A program made the position numbers and the translations under genes. This document shows, in pieces, positions 35,336 through 44,062 of a stretch of DNA of 64,000 nucleotides. Below the pieces are notes generated by a model. The model saw only the letters and a list, made by a program, of their open reading frames with translations. It was not told where the DNA came from and searched no databases. The DNA is taken from contig NZ_ALJF01000011.1 in the NCBI RefSeq assembly GCF_000300855.1, positions 1-64,000 of the forward strand. The letters run 5' to 3'. Source of the stretch: Agrobacterium albertimagni AOL15 (lineage in GTDB: Bacteria > Pseudomonadota > Alphaproteobacteria > Rhizobiales > Rhizobiaceae). The stretch's first letter is position 1. Each line of letters starts with the position of its first letter.

Positions 35336-35849
35336 TCCCGTGACCAAACGCACCCTGATCACCATCAAGGACGGCAAGCGACGTTTCAACCATCGCATCG
35401 CGGGCCTTGCCTTTCGCGACGGCCACGTTCTTGTCCACCGCGCCACCCACGAGACCTTCTGGACCTTCCCGGGCGGTCGGGCCGAGATCGGCGAGACTTC
35501 GACTGAAACGCTGGTGCGCGAAATGCAGGAGGAACTGGGTGTGACGGCCGTGGTCCACGAACTGCTCTGGATCGTCGAGAACTTCTTCGATTACGAGCAG
35601 AAGGCCTGGCACGAACTCGGGCTTTACTACCGGATGGAGATCCCGGAGCACTTCCCCTTCCACGCGTCCGACATCATCCACCGCAACGAAGACGGCAAGA
35701 ACAGCCTCGAATTCAAATGGGTGCCGGCCACGCGCGATGCGCTGATTGCACTCGACATCCCGCCATACTTCATCGCCGACGAGATCGAGAACCTGCCGAG
35801 ATCTCCGAAGCACATCGTCTGGCACGACGGGAATCTTGACCGGCCATGA
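35328..35849 (+). CDS. NUDIX hydrolase
   Basis: A 173-residue pyrophosphatase. The Nudix box is complete: G-G-R-A-E-I-G-E at about residues 49-56 followed by R-E-M-Q-E-E-L-G-V at 64-72. A mixed-sheet core and W-V-P-A near the C-terminus agree with ADP-ribose- or oxidised-nucleotide-type NUDIX enzymes. The substrate is unknown. Its start lies within the last codons of ruvB (eight-base overlap; a GTG at 35340 is an alternative), and its stop overlaps the DinB gene start by four bases. Confidence 0.87.
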   Translation: MIDPVTKRTLITIKDGKRRFNHRIAGLAFRDGHVLVHRATHETFWTFPGGRAEIGETSTETLVREMQEELGVTAVVHELLWIVENFFDYEQKAWHELGLYYRMEIPEHFPFHASDIIHRNEDGKNSLEFKWVPATRDALIALDIPPYFIADEIENLPRSPKHIVWHDGNLDRP

Positions 35850-36409
35850 GCGCGCTCCGCTTCGTCCGCAAGCTCGCCTATGCCAACATGCTGGCCAACG
35901 ACCGACTGCATGAGGCAGTCTCGCAGCTGGAGGCTGGAGAATTCGAGGCACCCCGCACGAGCTTCTTTCCGTCACTCGTCGCGACCCTCAACCACATCCT
36001 GATCATCGACTGGTTTTATGTCGACGCGCTCGAAGGTGGACAACTCGGTCCAAAGGCATGGGAGAACGAGATTCCCTATTCGGATTCTCGGGAACTCAGG
36101 GCCGCGCAACTGGGCTCAGACCAGCGCCTGCTCGCCCTTTGCATGAGGTTGACCGAAGACCGTCTCGCCGAGCCAGTTCAAATCCACCGCGCGGGCCGCA
36201 TCCAGGTCGAGCGCTGTGACGACGTGCTGTCGCATCTTTTTCAGCATCAGACCCATCATCGTGGCCAGGCACACGCCATGCTGTCGGGCACCGGCATAAA
36301 GCCACCGCAGCTCGATGAGTTCATCGTCGCAGACGATGCACAAAACCGCCGGGACGTCCTCCAACGGCTCGGGCTGAAGGAAGCGGACGTCATGGCTCTG
36401 GACATCTGA
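35846..36409 (+). CDS. DinB family (four-helix bundle) protein
   Basis: A 187-residue protein of the DinB/YfiT four-helix-bundle superfamily. The metal triad is visible: His50 in L-N-H-I-L and the H-L-F-Q-H-Q-T-H-H-R-G-Q cluster near 131-142. Y-A-N-M-L-A-N-D-R-L near residues 12-21 is the typical first helix. Members are metal-dependent thiol or sugar transferases or damage-induced proteins; no exact reaction can be given. It closes the overlapping chain vapB2-vapC2-ruvB-NUDIX-dinB. Confidence 0.85.
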   Translation: MSALRFVRKLAYANMLANDRLHEAVSQLEAGEFEAPRTSFFPSLVATLNHILIIDWFYVDALEGGQLGPKAWENEIPYSDSRELRAAQLGSDQRLLALCMRLTEDRLAEPVQIHRAGRIQVERCDDVLSHLFQHQTHHRGQAHAMLSGTGIKPPQLDEFIVADDAQNRRDVLQRLGLKEADVMALDI

Positions 36410-36496
36410 GCACACCGGCGGTAGCGAGCCCCGACTAAAACGCGGCACCGTCCGCAGCCTCTCCACTACGACAGACCGAGCCTTGGGAGCAACGCG

Positions 36497-36949
36497 ATGA
36501 CAAGCGCCACGACACCGATTACCGTTTCCCTGGCTGGCGAGATCATCGATGGAACGCACCACCTGACGCAGCGCGTCTATTACGAGGACACCGATTTCTC
36601 CGGCGCCGTCTACCACGCCCGCTACCTGCATTTCATGGAACGCGCCCGGACCGACTACCTTCGCTGCCTGGGCGTTGCGCAATCGACCCTCTTCGAGACA
36701 TCCGACGAAGGCCTCGCCTTCATGGTTCATCGGATGGAAATCGACTTCAAGGCCCCTGCCCGCATGGATGACGTTGTCAGCGTCGTCACGCGGACGGAAA
36801 AGGCCGGTGGCGCCAAGATGATCCTGCAACAGGAGATCCGCCGCGCAGATCAGCTGCTGATCGCAGCGAAGGTCGTGATCGCGGTCGTCAATCGCAATGG
36901 CCGGCCGAGGCGCCTGCCGGACGATCTCGCCAGGCAGTTCCTCACCTGA
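36497..36949 (+). CDS. ybgC: Tol-Pal system-associated acyl-CoA thioesterase YbgC
   Basis: A 150-residue hotdog-fold thioesterase. The active-site region Y-Y-E-D-T-D-F-S-G-A-V-Y-H-A-R-Y lies near residues 26-41, with the catalytic Asp followed by the conserved H-A-R-Y-L-x-x-M-E-R-A-R. YbgC hydrolyses short-chain acyl-CoAs or acyl-ACP and is the usual leading gene of the tol-pal locus, although its link with TolQRAB is not fully understood. It is separated from tolQ by 243 bases that contain a hairpin. Confidence 0.92.
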   Translation: MTSATTPITVSLAGEIIDGTHHLTQRVYYEDTDFSGAVYHARYLHFMERARTDYLRCLGVAQSTLFETSDEGLAFMVHRMEIDFKAPARMDDVVSVVTRTEKAGGAKMILQQEIRRADQLLIAAKVVIAVVNRNGRPRRLPDDLARQFLT

Positions 36950-37144
36950 CTTCACAAAGCCCTGATCGAGCTCTGTGGTAACCCCTTTTTAACCTTAATC
37001 GGGTCTTACTCGGAGGCTGGAAGATTGTGCAGCGCACGCCTTCCTTTGACCAAATTTTCATACCAGAAGCACTCTGGGAGCTAAGGCGGGAAAAGGGTTT
37101 CGGCGGCAGCGACCGCACATTTTCCACAGTAGAGCTCATGTCAC

Positions 37145-37167
37145 CGCCCGGTCCGACCCACCGGGCG
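37145..37167 (+). terminator. Hairpin between ybgC and tolQ
   Basis: CGCCCGGT / ACCGGGCG with a 7-base loop is followed by only three T residues. It may end ybgC transcription or attenuate read-through into tolQ. Confidence 0.45.
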
Positions 37168-37192
37168 TTTGGATTTCGGGGAATTAAAGGCG

Positions 37193-37912
37193 ATGGAACA
37201 AGTTGGAATGGCTGCGGCGACCCATGACGTGAGCCTTTGGGGCCTCTTCATGCAGGCGGGCCTGATCGTCAAGCTGGTCATGATCGGCTTGGTGGGCGCC
37301 TCCGTCTGGACCTGGGCCATCGTCATCGACAAGTATGTGAGCTATGCTCGCGCGCGGCGCCAGTTCGATCAGTTCGAACAGGTCTTCTGGTCCGGCCAGT
37401 CGCTGGAAGAGCTCTACCGCACGCTCGCCGAGCGTAGCAATACCGGCCTTGCCGCCATCTTCGTCGCCGCCATGCGCGAGTGGAAGAAGAGCTTCGAGCG
37501 CGGTGCCCGCTCGCCGATCGGCCTTCAGATGCGTATCGACCGCGCCATGGACGTTACCATGGCACGCGAAACCGAGACGCTTGAATCGCGCCTGTCGTCG
37601 CTCGCCACCATCGGCTCCGCCGGTCCCTTCATCGGTCTCTTCGGTACCGTCGTAGGCATCATGACCTCCTTCCAGGCCATCGCCGGCTCCAACAATGCAA
37701 GCCTCGCGGTCGTCGCCCCCGGTATCGCGGAAGCACTGCTCGCGACCGCCATGGGTCTGATTGCCGCTATTCCCGCCGTCATCGCCTACAACAAGTTTTC
37801 AGGCGAGGCCGGCAAGCTCGGCGCACGCATGGAAGGCTTTGCAGACGAATTCTCGGCCATCCTGTCGCGCCAGATCGACGAGAAGCTGCAGCCTCGTCAG
37901 GCCGCCCAGTAA
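37193..37912 (+). CDS. tolQ: Tol-Pal system inner membrane protein TolQ
   Basis: A 239-residue protein of the ExbB/MotA/TolQ proton-channel family. Three membrane helices are visible (about 22-45, 137-160, 175-200); G-L-F-G-T-V-V-G-I-M near 150 and G-I-A-E-A-L-L-A-T-A near 185 are diagnostic. With TolR it uses the proton gradient to energise TolA. The ATG at 37193 matches the usual N-terminus; an upstream TTG would add eight residues. It is the first of four closely spaced genes. Confidence 0.94.
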   Translation: MEQVGMAAATHDVSLWGLFMQAGLIVKLVMIGLVGASVWTWAIVIDKYVSYARARRQFDQFEQVFWSGQSLEELYRTLAERSNTGLAAIFVAAMREWKKSFERGARSPIGLQMRIDRAMDVTMARETETLESRLSSLATIGSAGPFIGLFGTVVGIMTSFQAIAGSNNASLAVVAPGIAEALLATAMGLIAAIPAVIAYNKFSGEAGKLGARMEGFADEFSAILSRQIDEKLQPRQAAQ

Positions 37913-37936
37913 AGCTCGGGGAGCAGGAGACGCATC

Positions 37937-38389
37937 ATGGGTATGTCGGTTGGATCGGGTAGCAAGGGCGGCGGACGCCGCGGTCGTCGCGGTGGCAAGA
38001 AGGCCCTCGTCAGCGACATCAACGTCACACCCTTCGTCGACGTCGTTCTGGTGCTGCTGATCATCTTCATGGTCGCAGCCCCGATGATGACTGTTGGCGT
38101 GCCGATCGACCTGCCGCAAACCCAGGCCCAGGCGATGAGCAGCGAAAATCAGCCGATCACCGTCTCGGTCAATCCGGAAGGCGAGATCTATCTGCAGGAA
38201 ACGGCGATCCCGATCGAGGAAGTCGTGCCGAAGCTGCAGGCGATCGCCACCACCGGCTACAGTGAACGCATCTTCGTGCGCGCCGACACCGCCGCCACCT
38301 ACGGCATCGTCATGCAGGTCATGGCGCGGATTTCGGCCGCAGGCTTTACCAATATTGGTCTTGTGACCCTGCAGGAACAGCAGAACTGA
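37937..38389 (+). CDS. tolR: Tol-Pal system protein TolR
   Basis: A 150-residue ExbD/TolR protein. A glycine- and arginine-rich cytoplasmic tail (1-25) is followed by D-I-N-V-T-P-F-V-D-V-V-L-V-L-L-I-I-F, the single membrane helix with the proton-carrying Asp (near residue 36). The periplasmic domain holds the L-P-Q-T motif near 60. It forms the TolQ-TolR motor. It lies 24 bases after tolQ and 10 before tolA. Confidence 0.94.
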   Translation: MGMSVGSGSKGGGRRGRRGGKKALVSDINVTPFVDVVLVLLIIFMVAAPMMTVGVPIDLPQTQAQAMSSENQPITVSVNPEGEIYLQETAIPIEEVVPKLQAIATTGYSERIFVRADTAATYGIVMQVMARISAAGFTNIGLVTLQEQQN

Positions 38390-38399
38390 TCGGACGGAC

Positions 38400-39434
38400 A
38401 TGAAGGGCAGCCTCTTCACATCCTCGCTTCTGCACACTCTGGCGCTCTCGGCGGCGCTGGTGAGCCTCGGCTCGCCTGAAAAACTCGAATTCGCTCCGAT
38501 GGAATCGCTCCCGGTCGACATCGTTCCGATCGAGGAGTTCACCCAGATCCAGAAGGGCTCGACGGACGCGCCGATGGCGGAGAAATCCGCGCCCGTGCCG
38601 ACCAAGAAGCCACCGATTGCGGAGCCCGCCGAGAATATCGGCGACAACGAGGTCGATCTTAAAGCCCCACCGACCCCCTCCAAGCGGCCGGTCGAACAGG
38701 AAGTCGCGGCCGCACCGAAGAAGGTCGAGACGCCGGCGCCGACGCCTGATCCGAAGGTTAACGAGGTGAAGGAAGTGGTCAAGGAAGACACGGCTCCCCC
38801 ACCGGAGCCGGAACCCCAGCCCACGGAGCCTCAGCCGGTCGAACAGGCGGTAGCCGAAGAAATCCCCCTGCCCGAGCAGGCGCCGATCCCGGCTGCCCGC
38901 CCGAAGCCCGAGATCGCCAAGCCGGCGGAGAAGAAGCCGGCGCCCAAGCCTGACGCCAAGAAAGACACCAAGGCGCAGGAAACGGCGAAATCCAAGCCGC
39001 AGATGGAAAGCGACTTCAACGCCGACGAAGTGGCAGCCCTTCTCAACAAGACGGATGCCGCCGGCGGTGGCGCGAAGCGTTCCACCGATCAGGAAGCCCT
39101 GGGCGGCCGCACCGACACCGGCGGCTCGAAGCTCAGCCAGAGCGAACTCGATGCACTGCGTGGCGTCATCCAGGACAACTGGCTGATCACGCCGGGCATG
39201 GCGGATGCCGCCGACGTTCGCATCCGCGTCACCTTCCGCCTCGACCAGAACGGCGCGCTGATCGGCGAACCCGAAGCGACGGCCACCGGCGGCTCGCCCT
39301 CGGCCCAACAGGTCCTCATGAGCGGCGCCGTTCGCGCCGTGCGCAAGTCCGCCCCCTTCACCAATCTGCCCCCGGACAAATACGACGCTTGGTCTGAAGT
39401 TGTCGTCAATTTCGACCCCAGCGAACTGATGTAA
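38400..39434 (+). CDS. tolA: Cell envelope integrity protein TolA
   Basis: A 344-residue periplasm-spanning protein. It has an N-terminal hydrophobic anchor (about 5-25), then a long Pro/Glu/Lys-rich extended region (about 50-210), and a C-terminal TonB/TolA-like globular domain (about 245-344, with L-R-G-V-I-Q-D-N-W and V-R-I-R-V-T-F-R-L-D). TolA transmits the energised state from TolQR to TolB-Pal at the outer membrane. The composition of the middle region is low-complexity, as in other alphaproteobacterial TolA proteins. Confidence 0.9.
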   Translation: MKGSLFTSSLLHTLALSAALVSLGSPEKLEFAPMESLPVDIVPIEEFTQIQKGSTDAPMAEKSAPVPTKKPPIAEPAENIGDNEVDLKAPPTPSKRPVEQEVAAAPKKVETPAPTPDPKVNEVKEVVKEDTAPPPEPEPQPTEPQPVEQAVAEEIPLPEQAPIPAARPKPEIAKPAEKKPAPKPDAKKDTKAQETAKSKPQMESDFNADEVAALLNKTDAAGGGAKRSTDQEALGGRTDTGGSKLSQSELDALRGVIQDNWLITPGMADAADVRIRVTFRLDQNGALIGEPEATATGGSPSAQQVLMSGAVRAVRKSAPFTNLPPDKYDAWSEVVVNFDPSELM

Positions 39435-39455
39435 GAGCTGAAAGGCTTGGTAAGC

Positions 39456-40760
39456 ATGAAAACTCTCCTCCTCCGACTTCTGCTGGTCTGTGCCGGCATG
39501 GCAGCTGCCTTTGTGGCGCCTGCAAACGCAGCCGTTGAAATCAACATCAACCGCGGCAACGTCCAACCGCTGCCGATCGCCATCACCGACTTCATCTCGG
39601 CCGATGGCATCGGCGCGCAGATCTCTGCGGTCGTGGAAGCCGACCTGAAGCGCTCGGGCCTCTTTGCCCCGGTCAACCGTGCGGCCTTCATCGAGAAGAT
39701 TCAGAACCCCGATCAGGCACCGCGCTTTCCCGACTGGACAGCCCTGAAGGCCGAGGCCCTGGTCGTCGGCCGCATCGTGCGCGAACCCGATGGCCGCCTG
39801 CGCGCCGAATTCCGCCTCTGGGACACCTTCGGTGGCCAGCAGATGACCGGCCAGCAGTTCTTCACCGATCCGAAGAACTGGCGCCGCGTCGCCCATATGA
39901 TCGCCGACGCGATCTATGAGCGCATCACCGGCGAAAAGGGCTATTTCGACACCCGTGTCGTCTTCGTCTCGGAGAGCGGCCCGAAGACCGACCGCAAGCG
40001 CCAGCTGGCCATCATGGACCAGGACGGCGAAAACATCCGCATGCTGACCAACAGCAACGACATCGTCCTGACGCCGCGCTTCTCGCCGAGCCGCCAGGAA
40101 ATCACCTACATGTCGTTCGAGGGCCAGCAGCCGCGCGTCTACCTCCTGCAGCTGGAAACCGGCGCCCGCGAAGTGGTCGGCAACTTCCCCGGCATGACCT
40201 TTGCGCCGCGCTTCTCGCCCGACGGCCAGCGGGTCATCATGAGCCTGCAGCAGGACGGAAACGCCAATATCTACACGATGGATCTGCGGTCGCGCACCAC
40301 GACACGTCTGACGAACACGGCCGCGATCGACACCTCGCCGTCCTATTCGCCCGATGGCAGCCAGATCGTCTTCGAAAGTGACCGTGGCGGCCGCCAGCAG
40401 CTCTATGTCATGGGTGCCGACGGCTCCGGCCAGCGCCGCATTTCATTCGGTGACGGTTCCTACTCGACCCCGGTCTGGTCGCCCCGCGGCGATCTGATCG
40501 CCTTCACCAAGCAGTCCGGCGGCCGGTTCTCCATCGGCGTCATGAAGACTGACGGCTCCGGCGAACGCATCCTGACCACAGGCTTCCACAACGAAGGCCC
40601 GACCTGGGCACCGAACGGACGCGTGCTGATGTTCTTCCGCCAGAACGCTGGCGCCGGTGGCCCGCAGCTCTACTCGATCGACTTGTCGGGCTACAACGAG
40701 CAACTGGTGAAGACGCCATCCTTCGCCTCCGACCCGGCCTGGTCGCCGCTGATGGAATAG
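39456..40760 (+). CDS. tolB: Tol-Pal system beta propeller repeat protein TolB
   Basis: A 434-residue periplasmic protein with a signal peptide ending at A-N-A-A (about 22). The N-terminal alpha/beta domain (to about 160) precedes six WD40-like (PD40) blades with repeats such as [25 protein letters not shown] and T-P-V-W-S-P-R-G. It binds Pal and links the outer membrane to TolA during constriction. I chose the ATG at 39456 rather than a TTG nine bases earlier because it starts a canonical signal peptide. Confidence 0.95.
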   Translation: MKTLLLRLLLVCAGMAAAFVAPANAAVEININRGNVQPLPIAITDFISADGIGAQISAVVEADLKRSGLFAPVNRAAFIEKIQNPDQAPRFPDWTALKAEALVVGRIVREPDGRLRAEFRLWDTFGGQQMTGQQFFTDPKNWRRVAHMIADAIYERITGEKGYFDTRVVFVSESGPKTDRKRQLAIMDQDGENIRMLTNSNDIVLTPRFSPSRQEITYMSFEGQQPRVYLLQLETGAREVVGNFPGMTFAPRFSPDGQRVIMSLQQDGNANIYTMDLRSRTTTRLTNTAAIDTSPSYSPDGSQIVFESDRGGRQQLYVMGADGSGQRRISFGDGSYSTPVWSPRGDLIAFTKQSGGRFSIGVMKTDGSGERILTTGFHNEGPTWAPNGRVLMFFRQNAGAGGPQLYSIDLSGYNEQLVKTPSFASDPAWSPLME

Positions 40761-40766
40761 TGACTG

Positions 40767-40792
40767 GAAAGAGGCGCAATTGCGCCTCTTTC
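40767..40792 (+). terminator. Terminator after tolB
   Basis: A fully palindromic GAAAGAGGCGCAATTGCGCC run continues with TCTTTC, with the stem followed by TT. It separates tolQRAB from pal, which then needs its own promoter. Confidence 0.75.
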
Positions 40793-40925
40793 TTGCCTCA
40801 AAGGGCCGGCAATTGCGCTGTTTCTGACGAGAATTGACGCTTCGTTAACCATAATTGTTGGAAGCCGGTTAACCGCGATTGGTTATGCTCCGGCAACCCT
40901 AACAGAGAATTCAAGGAGACCGGCG

Positions 40926-41465
40926 ATGAGCCGCATTCATTCCCCGGCCACGAGCCGCCTGCAGAAGATGGCAACCAATCCGGCCATGGTCGCATTTGCC
41001 GTGGCCCTCGCCCTTGCCGGCTGCGCCAACAAGAAGAACCTGCCGAACAGCGCCGGCGAACTCGGCCTCGGCGCCGGTGGCGCTGGCGCCGCCACCCCCG
41101 GCTCGGCCCAGGACTTCACCGTCAACGTCGGCGACCGCATCTTCTTCGACACCGACTCCACCGCCATCCGCGCCGATGCCGCCCAGACGCTTGATCGTCA
41201 GGCGCAGTGGCTGCAGCGTTACCCGAACTACGCGATCACGATCGAAGGCCATGCCGACGAACGCGGCACCCGCGAGTACAACCTGGCACTGGGTGCCCGC
41301 CGTGCAGCTGCGACCCGCGACTACCTCGCACAGCGTGGCGTTCCGGCTCAGCGCCTGAAGACCATTTCCTACGGCAAGGAACGTCCGGTCGCCGTTTGCG
41401 ACGACATCTCCTGCTGGTCGCAGAACCGCCGCGCCGTCACTGTTCTCGGTGGCGCCGGCATGTGA
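40926..41465 (+). CDS. pal: Peptidoglycan-associated lipoprotein Pal
   Basis: A 179-residue lipoprotein. The signal peptide ends in lipobox L-A-G-C (Cys33), with a longer N-terminal region than in enterobacteria. The OmpA-like domain (about 65-179) has the diaminopimelate-binding motif G-H-A-D-E-R-G-T-R-E-Y-N-L-A-L-G near 108-123. It anchors the outer membrane to murein and binds TolB. It follows the tolB terminator in a 165-base intergenic region. Confidence 0.95.
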   Translation: MSRIHSPATSRLQKMATNPAMVAFAVALALAGCANKKNLPNSAGELGLGAGGAGAATPGSAQDFTVNVGDRIFFDTDSTAIRADAAQTLDRQAQWLQRYPNYAITIEGHADERGTREYNLALGARRAAATRDYLAQRGVPAQRLKTISYGKERPVAVCDDISCWSQNRRAVTVLGGAGM

Positions 41466-41495
41466 TCCGGCTCACCCGGTCATCACCAGAGCTTG

Positions 41496-41518
41496 AAGGC
41501 GGCCCATGGGCCGCCTTT
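41496..41518 (+). terminator. pal terminator
   Basis: AAGGCGGCCCATGGGCCGCCTT is a perfect palindromic stem followed by TTACTTTT, 30 bases after the pal stop. Confidence 0.8.
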
Positions 41519-41627
41519 TACTTTTCTCCTTACTTTGGCCGAACTTGGTTGCTTTTTGCAGGCAATTGGGAAAACTCCTGTCGGCGCTGGTTCGGCGCAA
41601 AATCATCGCGAAAACAGGAAAAGGAAC

Positions 41628-42617
41628 ATGAACAAACTTGTGATGGCCGCTCTGTTTGCGACGGCCTCGCTTACCGGACTGAGCAGCGCTGCTAACGCAT
41701 TTCAGCTGTTTCCGAATGTCCAGCTCGGCCAGAAGGCAACCGGACAAACGCCGAAGGCAGACGTCCAGTTCGCTCAAGCGACGGATCCGACCTTGCGTGT
41801 CCAGCAGCTTGAGGAAGAAATCCGCGCCCTGAATGGCCGGATCGAGGAAATGAGCTTCCAGCTCCTGCAGATGCAGGAAGCCATCCGAAAGCAGCAGGAA
41901 GACAATGAGTTCCGCTTCCAGGATCTCGAGAAGAAGAGCGGCTCGCTGACGCGTCCTGCCACAGCCGGCGACCAGCAGGATTCGGTCGCAGAGATCATCA
42001 CCGAAACCCCGGACGTCGGCGTAACCGCCGACGCTTCCGGTCTCGGATCCGGGACGGCACCCGGCGAACAGACGCTCGGCTCCATCGCGCTCGACGAAAG
42101 CGGCATGCCCGTCACGGCCACGCTCAACCAGGATGCGCTGAACAACAGCTCGACCGCCCTGCCCGGCGTCGATACCGGCGTGACCGCCCCCTCGACGACG
42201 CCTCCGTCTGCGCCGCAGCAGACCGCCTCGCTCAATTCCGAGGGCGACGTCTATCAGATTGCCTATGCCCATGTGCTCTCCGGCGACTATTCGCTGGCCG
42301 AGAGCGAGTTCCGCGACTTCATCGCGGCCTATCCGAGCAGCGCCAAGATCGCCGATGCGCATTTCTGGCTCGGAGAAGCGCTTTACTCCCAGGGCAATTT
42401 CAACGAGGCGGCCAAGACCTTCCTCAACGCCCATCAGACCTACAACACCTCGCCGAAGGCGCCTGAGATGCTGCTGAAGCTCGGCATGTCGCTCGCCGCC
42501 CTCGACAATACCGAGACCGCCTGCGCCACGCTGCGCGAAGTCTCGAAGCGCTACCCTAAGGCTTCCCGCGCCGTCGTATCGAAGGTCGCGAGCGAGCAGA
42601 AGCGCCTCAGCTGCTGA
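41628..42617 (+). CDS. cpoB: Cell division coordinator CpoB (YbgF)
   Basis: A 329-residue periplasmic protein. The signal peptide ends near residue 24 (A-A-N-A). An N-terminal coiled coil (about 45-85, V-Q-Q-L-E-E-E-I-R-A-L) gives trimers, a low-complexity Thr/Pro/Ala linker covers about 100-200, and three TPR repeats follow (about 205-320, Y-A-H-V-L-S-G-D-Y, F-W-L-G-E-A-L-Y, L-L-K-L-G-M-S). CpoB links the Tol machine to murein synthesis. ATG 41628 follows AAGGAA. The stop overlaps the tilS start (TGATG). Confidence 0.92.
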   Translation: MNKLVMAALFATASLTGLSSAANAFQLFPNVQLGQKATGQTPKADVQFAQATDPTLRVQQLEEEIRALNGRIEEMSFQLLQMQEAIRKQQEDNEFRFQDLEKKSGSLTRPATAGDQQDSVAEIITETPDVGVTADASGLGSGTAPGEQTLGSIALDESGMPVTATLNQDALNNSSTALPGVDTGVTAPSTTPPSAPQQTASLNSEGDVYQIAYAHVLSGDYSLAESEFRDFIAAYPSSAKIADAHFWLGEALYSQGNFNEAAKTFLNAHQTYNTSPKAPEMLLKLGMSLAALDNTETACATLREVSKRYPKASRAVVSKVASEQKRLSC

Positions 42618-43942
42618 TGAGCGCCGTCCTCGCGGCAGGGTCTTCACTGCCCGAACGCTCGCCCGAAGCCGCGATCCAAGACTTTCTCCTCTCCCTCAAC
42701 CGTCCCATGCGCCTGCTCGTTGCCGTATCCGGTGGCAGCGATTCGCTCGGCCTGCTTTTGTCGCTGAAGCGCGCGATCGACGGACAGACATATGCTCACC
42801 GCCACTCTCTTTCCGCCGCAACCATCGACCACGGCCTGAGGCCAGAAGCCGCCGACGAGGCTGAGCAGGTCGCGATACTATGCAGAGAGCTCGGCGTCCC
42901 GCACCGGATCGAACGCTGGACCGGCGAGAAGCCCACGACCGGCCTCTCCGCTGCCGCTCGCGAGGCGCGTTATCGGTTGCTCGCCCATGCAGCAGACACC
43001 TACGACGCCGACGCAATCGTCACCGGCCATACCCTAGACGATCAGATCGAGACTGTGGCCATGCGCGCCGGTCGCTCCGCCGACGCTGTCCTCGGTCTTT
43101 CCGGCATGGCGCCTGCCACCCTGTATGCCGGCCGCCTCTGGATCCTCCGCCCATTTCTTCACACGCGCCGTGCCGCGATCCGCAGCAGCCTCGAGGCCTC
43201 AGGCCGGGCATGGATCGACGACCCGAGCAATGACGATCCCCACTACGAGCGCGTCCGGACACGGCGCACTGCTCCGAGAGTCGATGCCGCCACGATCGAC
43301 GCTGCCGCCCGACAGAGAATATCCCTTTCGGGACAAGCGGCAGTCTGGCTGAGACGCCACGCGATTGCCGGCCCCGGAATGCTGGTGCGCGTTTCGCTGG
43401 ATGCCTCCGGAGATTCGGAGAAGGAAGTTCGCGATCATGCTCTCGGTGCGCTGGTCGCCGTGCTCGGCGGCAAGCCGCATCGTCCGGGTGCAGACAGTCT
43501 TGCGAGGCTGAGCCGCAACCTGGACGAAGGTACCGATTTTCGCCTGACCCTGTCAGGTGCGCTCATCCTTCGACGGCGTGATCGGCTCTATCTGGTGCGT
43601 GAAAGGCGCGGTCTTTTGCCGCTGTCTTATTTACCAGGGGCAATCGGTGTCTGGGACGGCCGCTATACAATCCTGAATTTAAGCGACGCGGAGATCACGG
43701 TCACGGGCGGCCCTGCACCCACAATCGACCCTGCCCTGCCCGGCTCGATCCGTTCTGCATTGCAGGGAAACGCGCCACAAATCATTGATATCGATGGCAT
43801 TTCCTACCAGCAGGGCGCACTCGTGACGGTCGTACCACGGCTCTCGCTCTACGCGGATTTCATGCCCTGTTTCGACCAGCTATTGGCCGATGCGATGGCC
43901 AAACTGATTGGCGCGGAACCGAGCCCCCGCTGTCCCATTTAA
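42617..43942 (+). CDS. tilS: tRNA(Ile)-lysidine synthetase TilS
   Basis: A 441-residue PP-loop ATPase that converts C34 of the CAU-anticodon tRNA-Ile to lysidine. The PP-loop motif V-S-G-G-S-D-S-L lies near residues 38-45, and the H-T-L-D-D-Q-I-E-T motif near 137. The C-terminal part is shorter and more divergent than in E. coli, as in other rhizobia. It is essential in most bacteria. It overlaps cpoB by one base and is followed by ftsH after 120 bases with its own promoter. Confidence 0.93.
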   Translation: MSAVLAAGSSLPERSPEAAIQDFLLSLNRPMRLLVAVSGGSDSLGLLLSLKRAIDGQTYAHRHSLSAATIDHGLRPEAADEAEQVAILCRELGVPHRIERWTGEKPTTGLSAAAREARYRLLAHAADTYDADAIVTGHTLDDQIETVAMRAGRSADAVLGLSGMAPATLYAGRLWILRPFLHTRRAAIRSSLEASGRAWIDDPSNDDPHYERVRTRRTAPRVDAATIDAAARQRISLSGQAAVWLRRHAIAGPGMLVRVSLDASGDSEKEVRDHALGALVAVLGGKPHRPGADSLARLSRNLDEGTDFRLTLSGALILRRRDRLYLVRERRGLLPLSYLPGAIGVWDGRYTILNLSDAEITVTGGPAPTIDPALPGSIRSALQGNAPQIIDIDGISYQQGALVTVVPRLSLYADFMPCFDQLLADAMAKLIGAEPSPRCPI

Positions 43943-43981
43943 GACTTATTGACGGAAAACGATCTGTGAAGGCCCGTTTGC

Positions 43982-44010
43982 CTTGGCAAGGATGCGGCGC
44001 GATCCTATGT
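43982..44010 (+). promoter_or_regulatory. ftsH promoter
   Basis: CTTGGC and CTATGT are spaced by 17 bases, 53 bases before the ATG. Similarity to both housekeeping and RpoH (heat shock) alphaproteobacterial promoters fits the expected heat regulation of ftsH. Confidence 0.5.
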
Positions 44011-44062
44011 TAGAGAGTAATTCTGCGGGGCTTCGTCCCGCACCACAGGTTCGGGGAGTTCA

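Noticed and set aside
37027..37227. Small gene between ybgC and tolQ
   Set aside because: It overlaps the tolQ start, contains the hairpin, and shows no domain.
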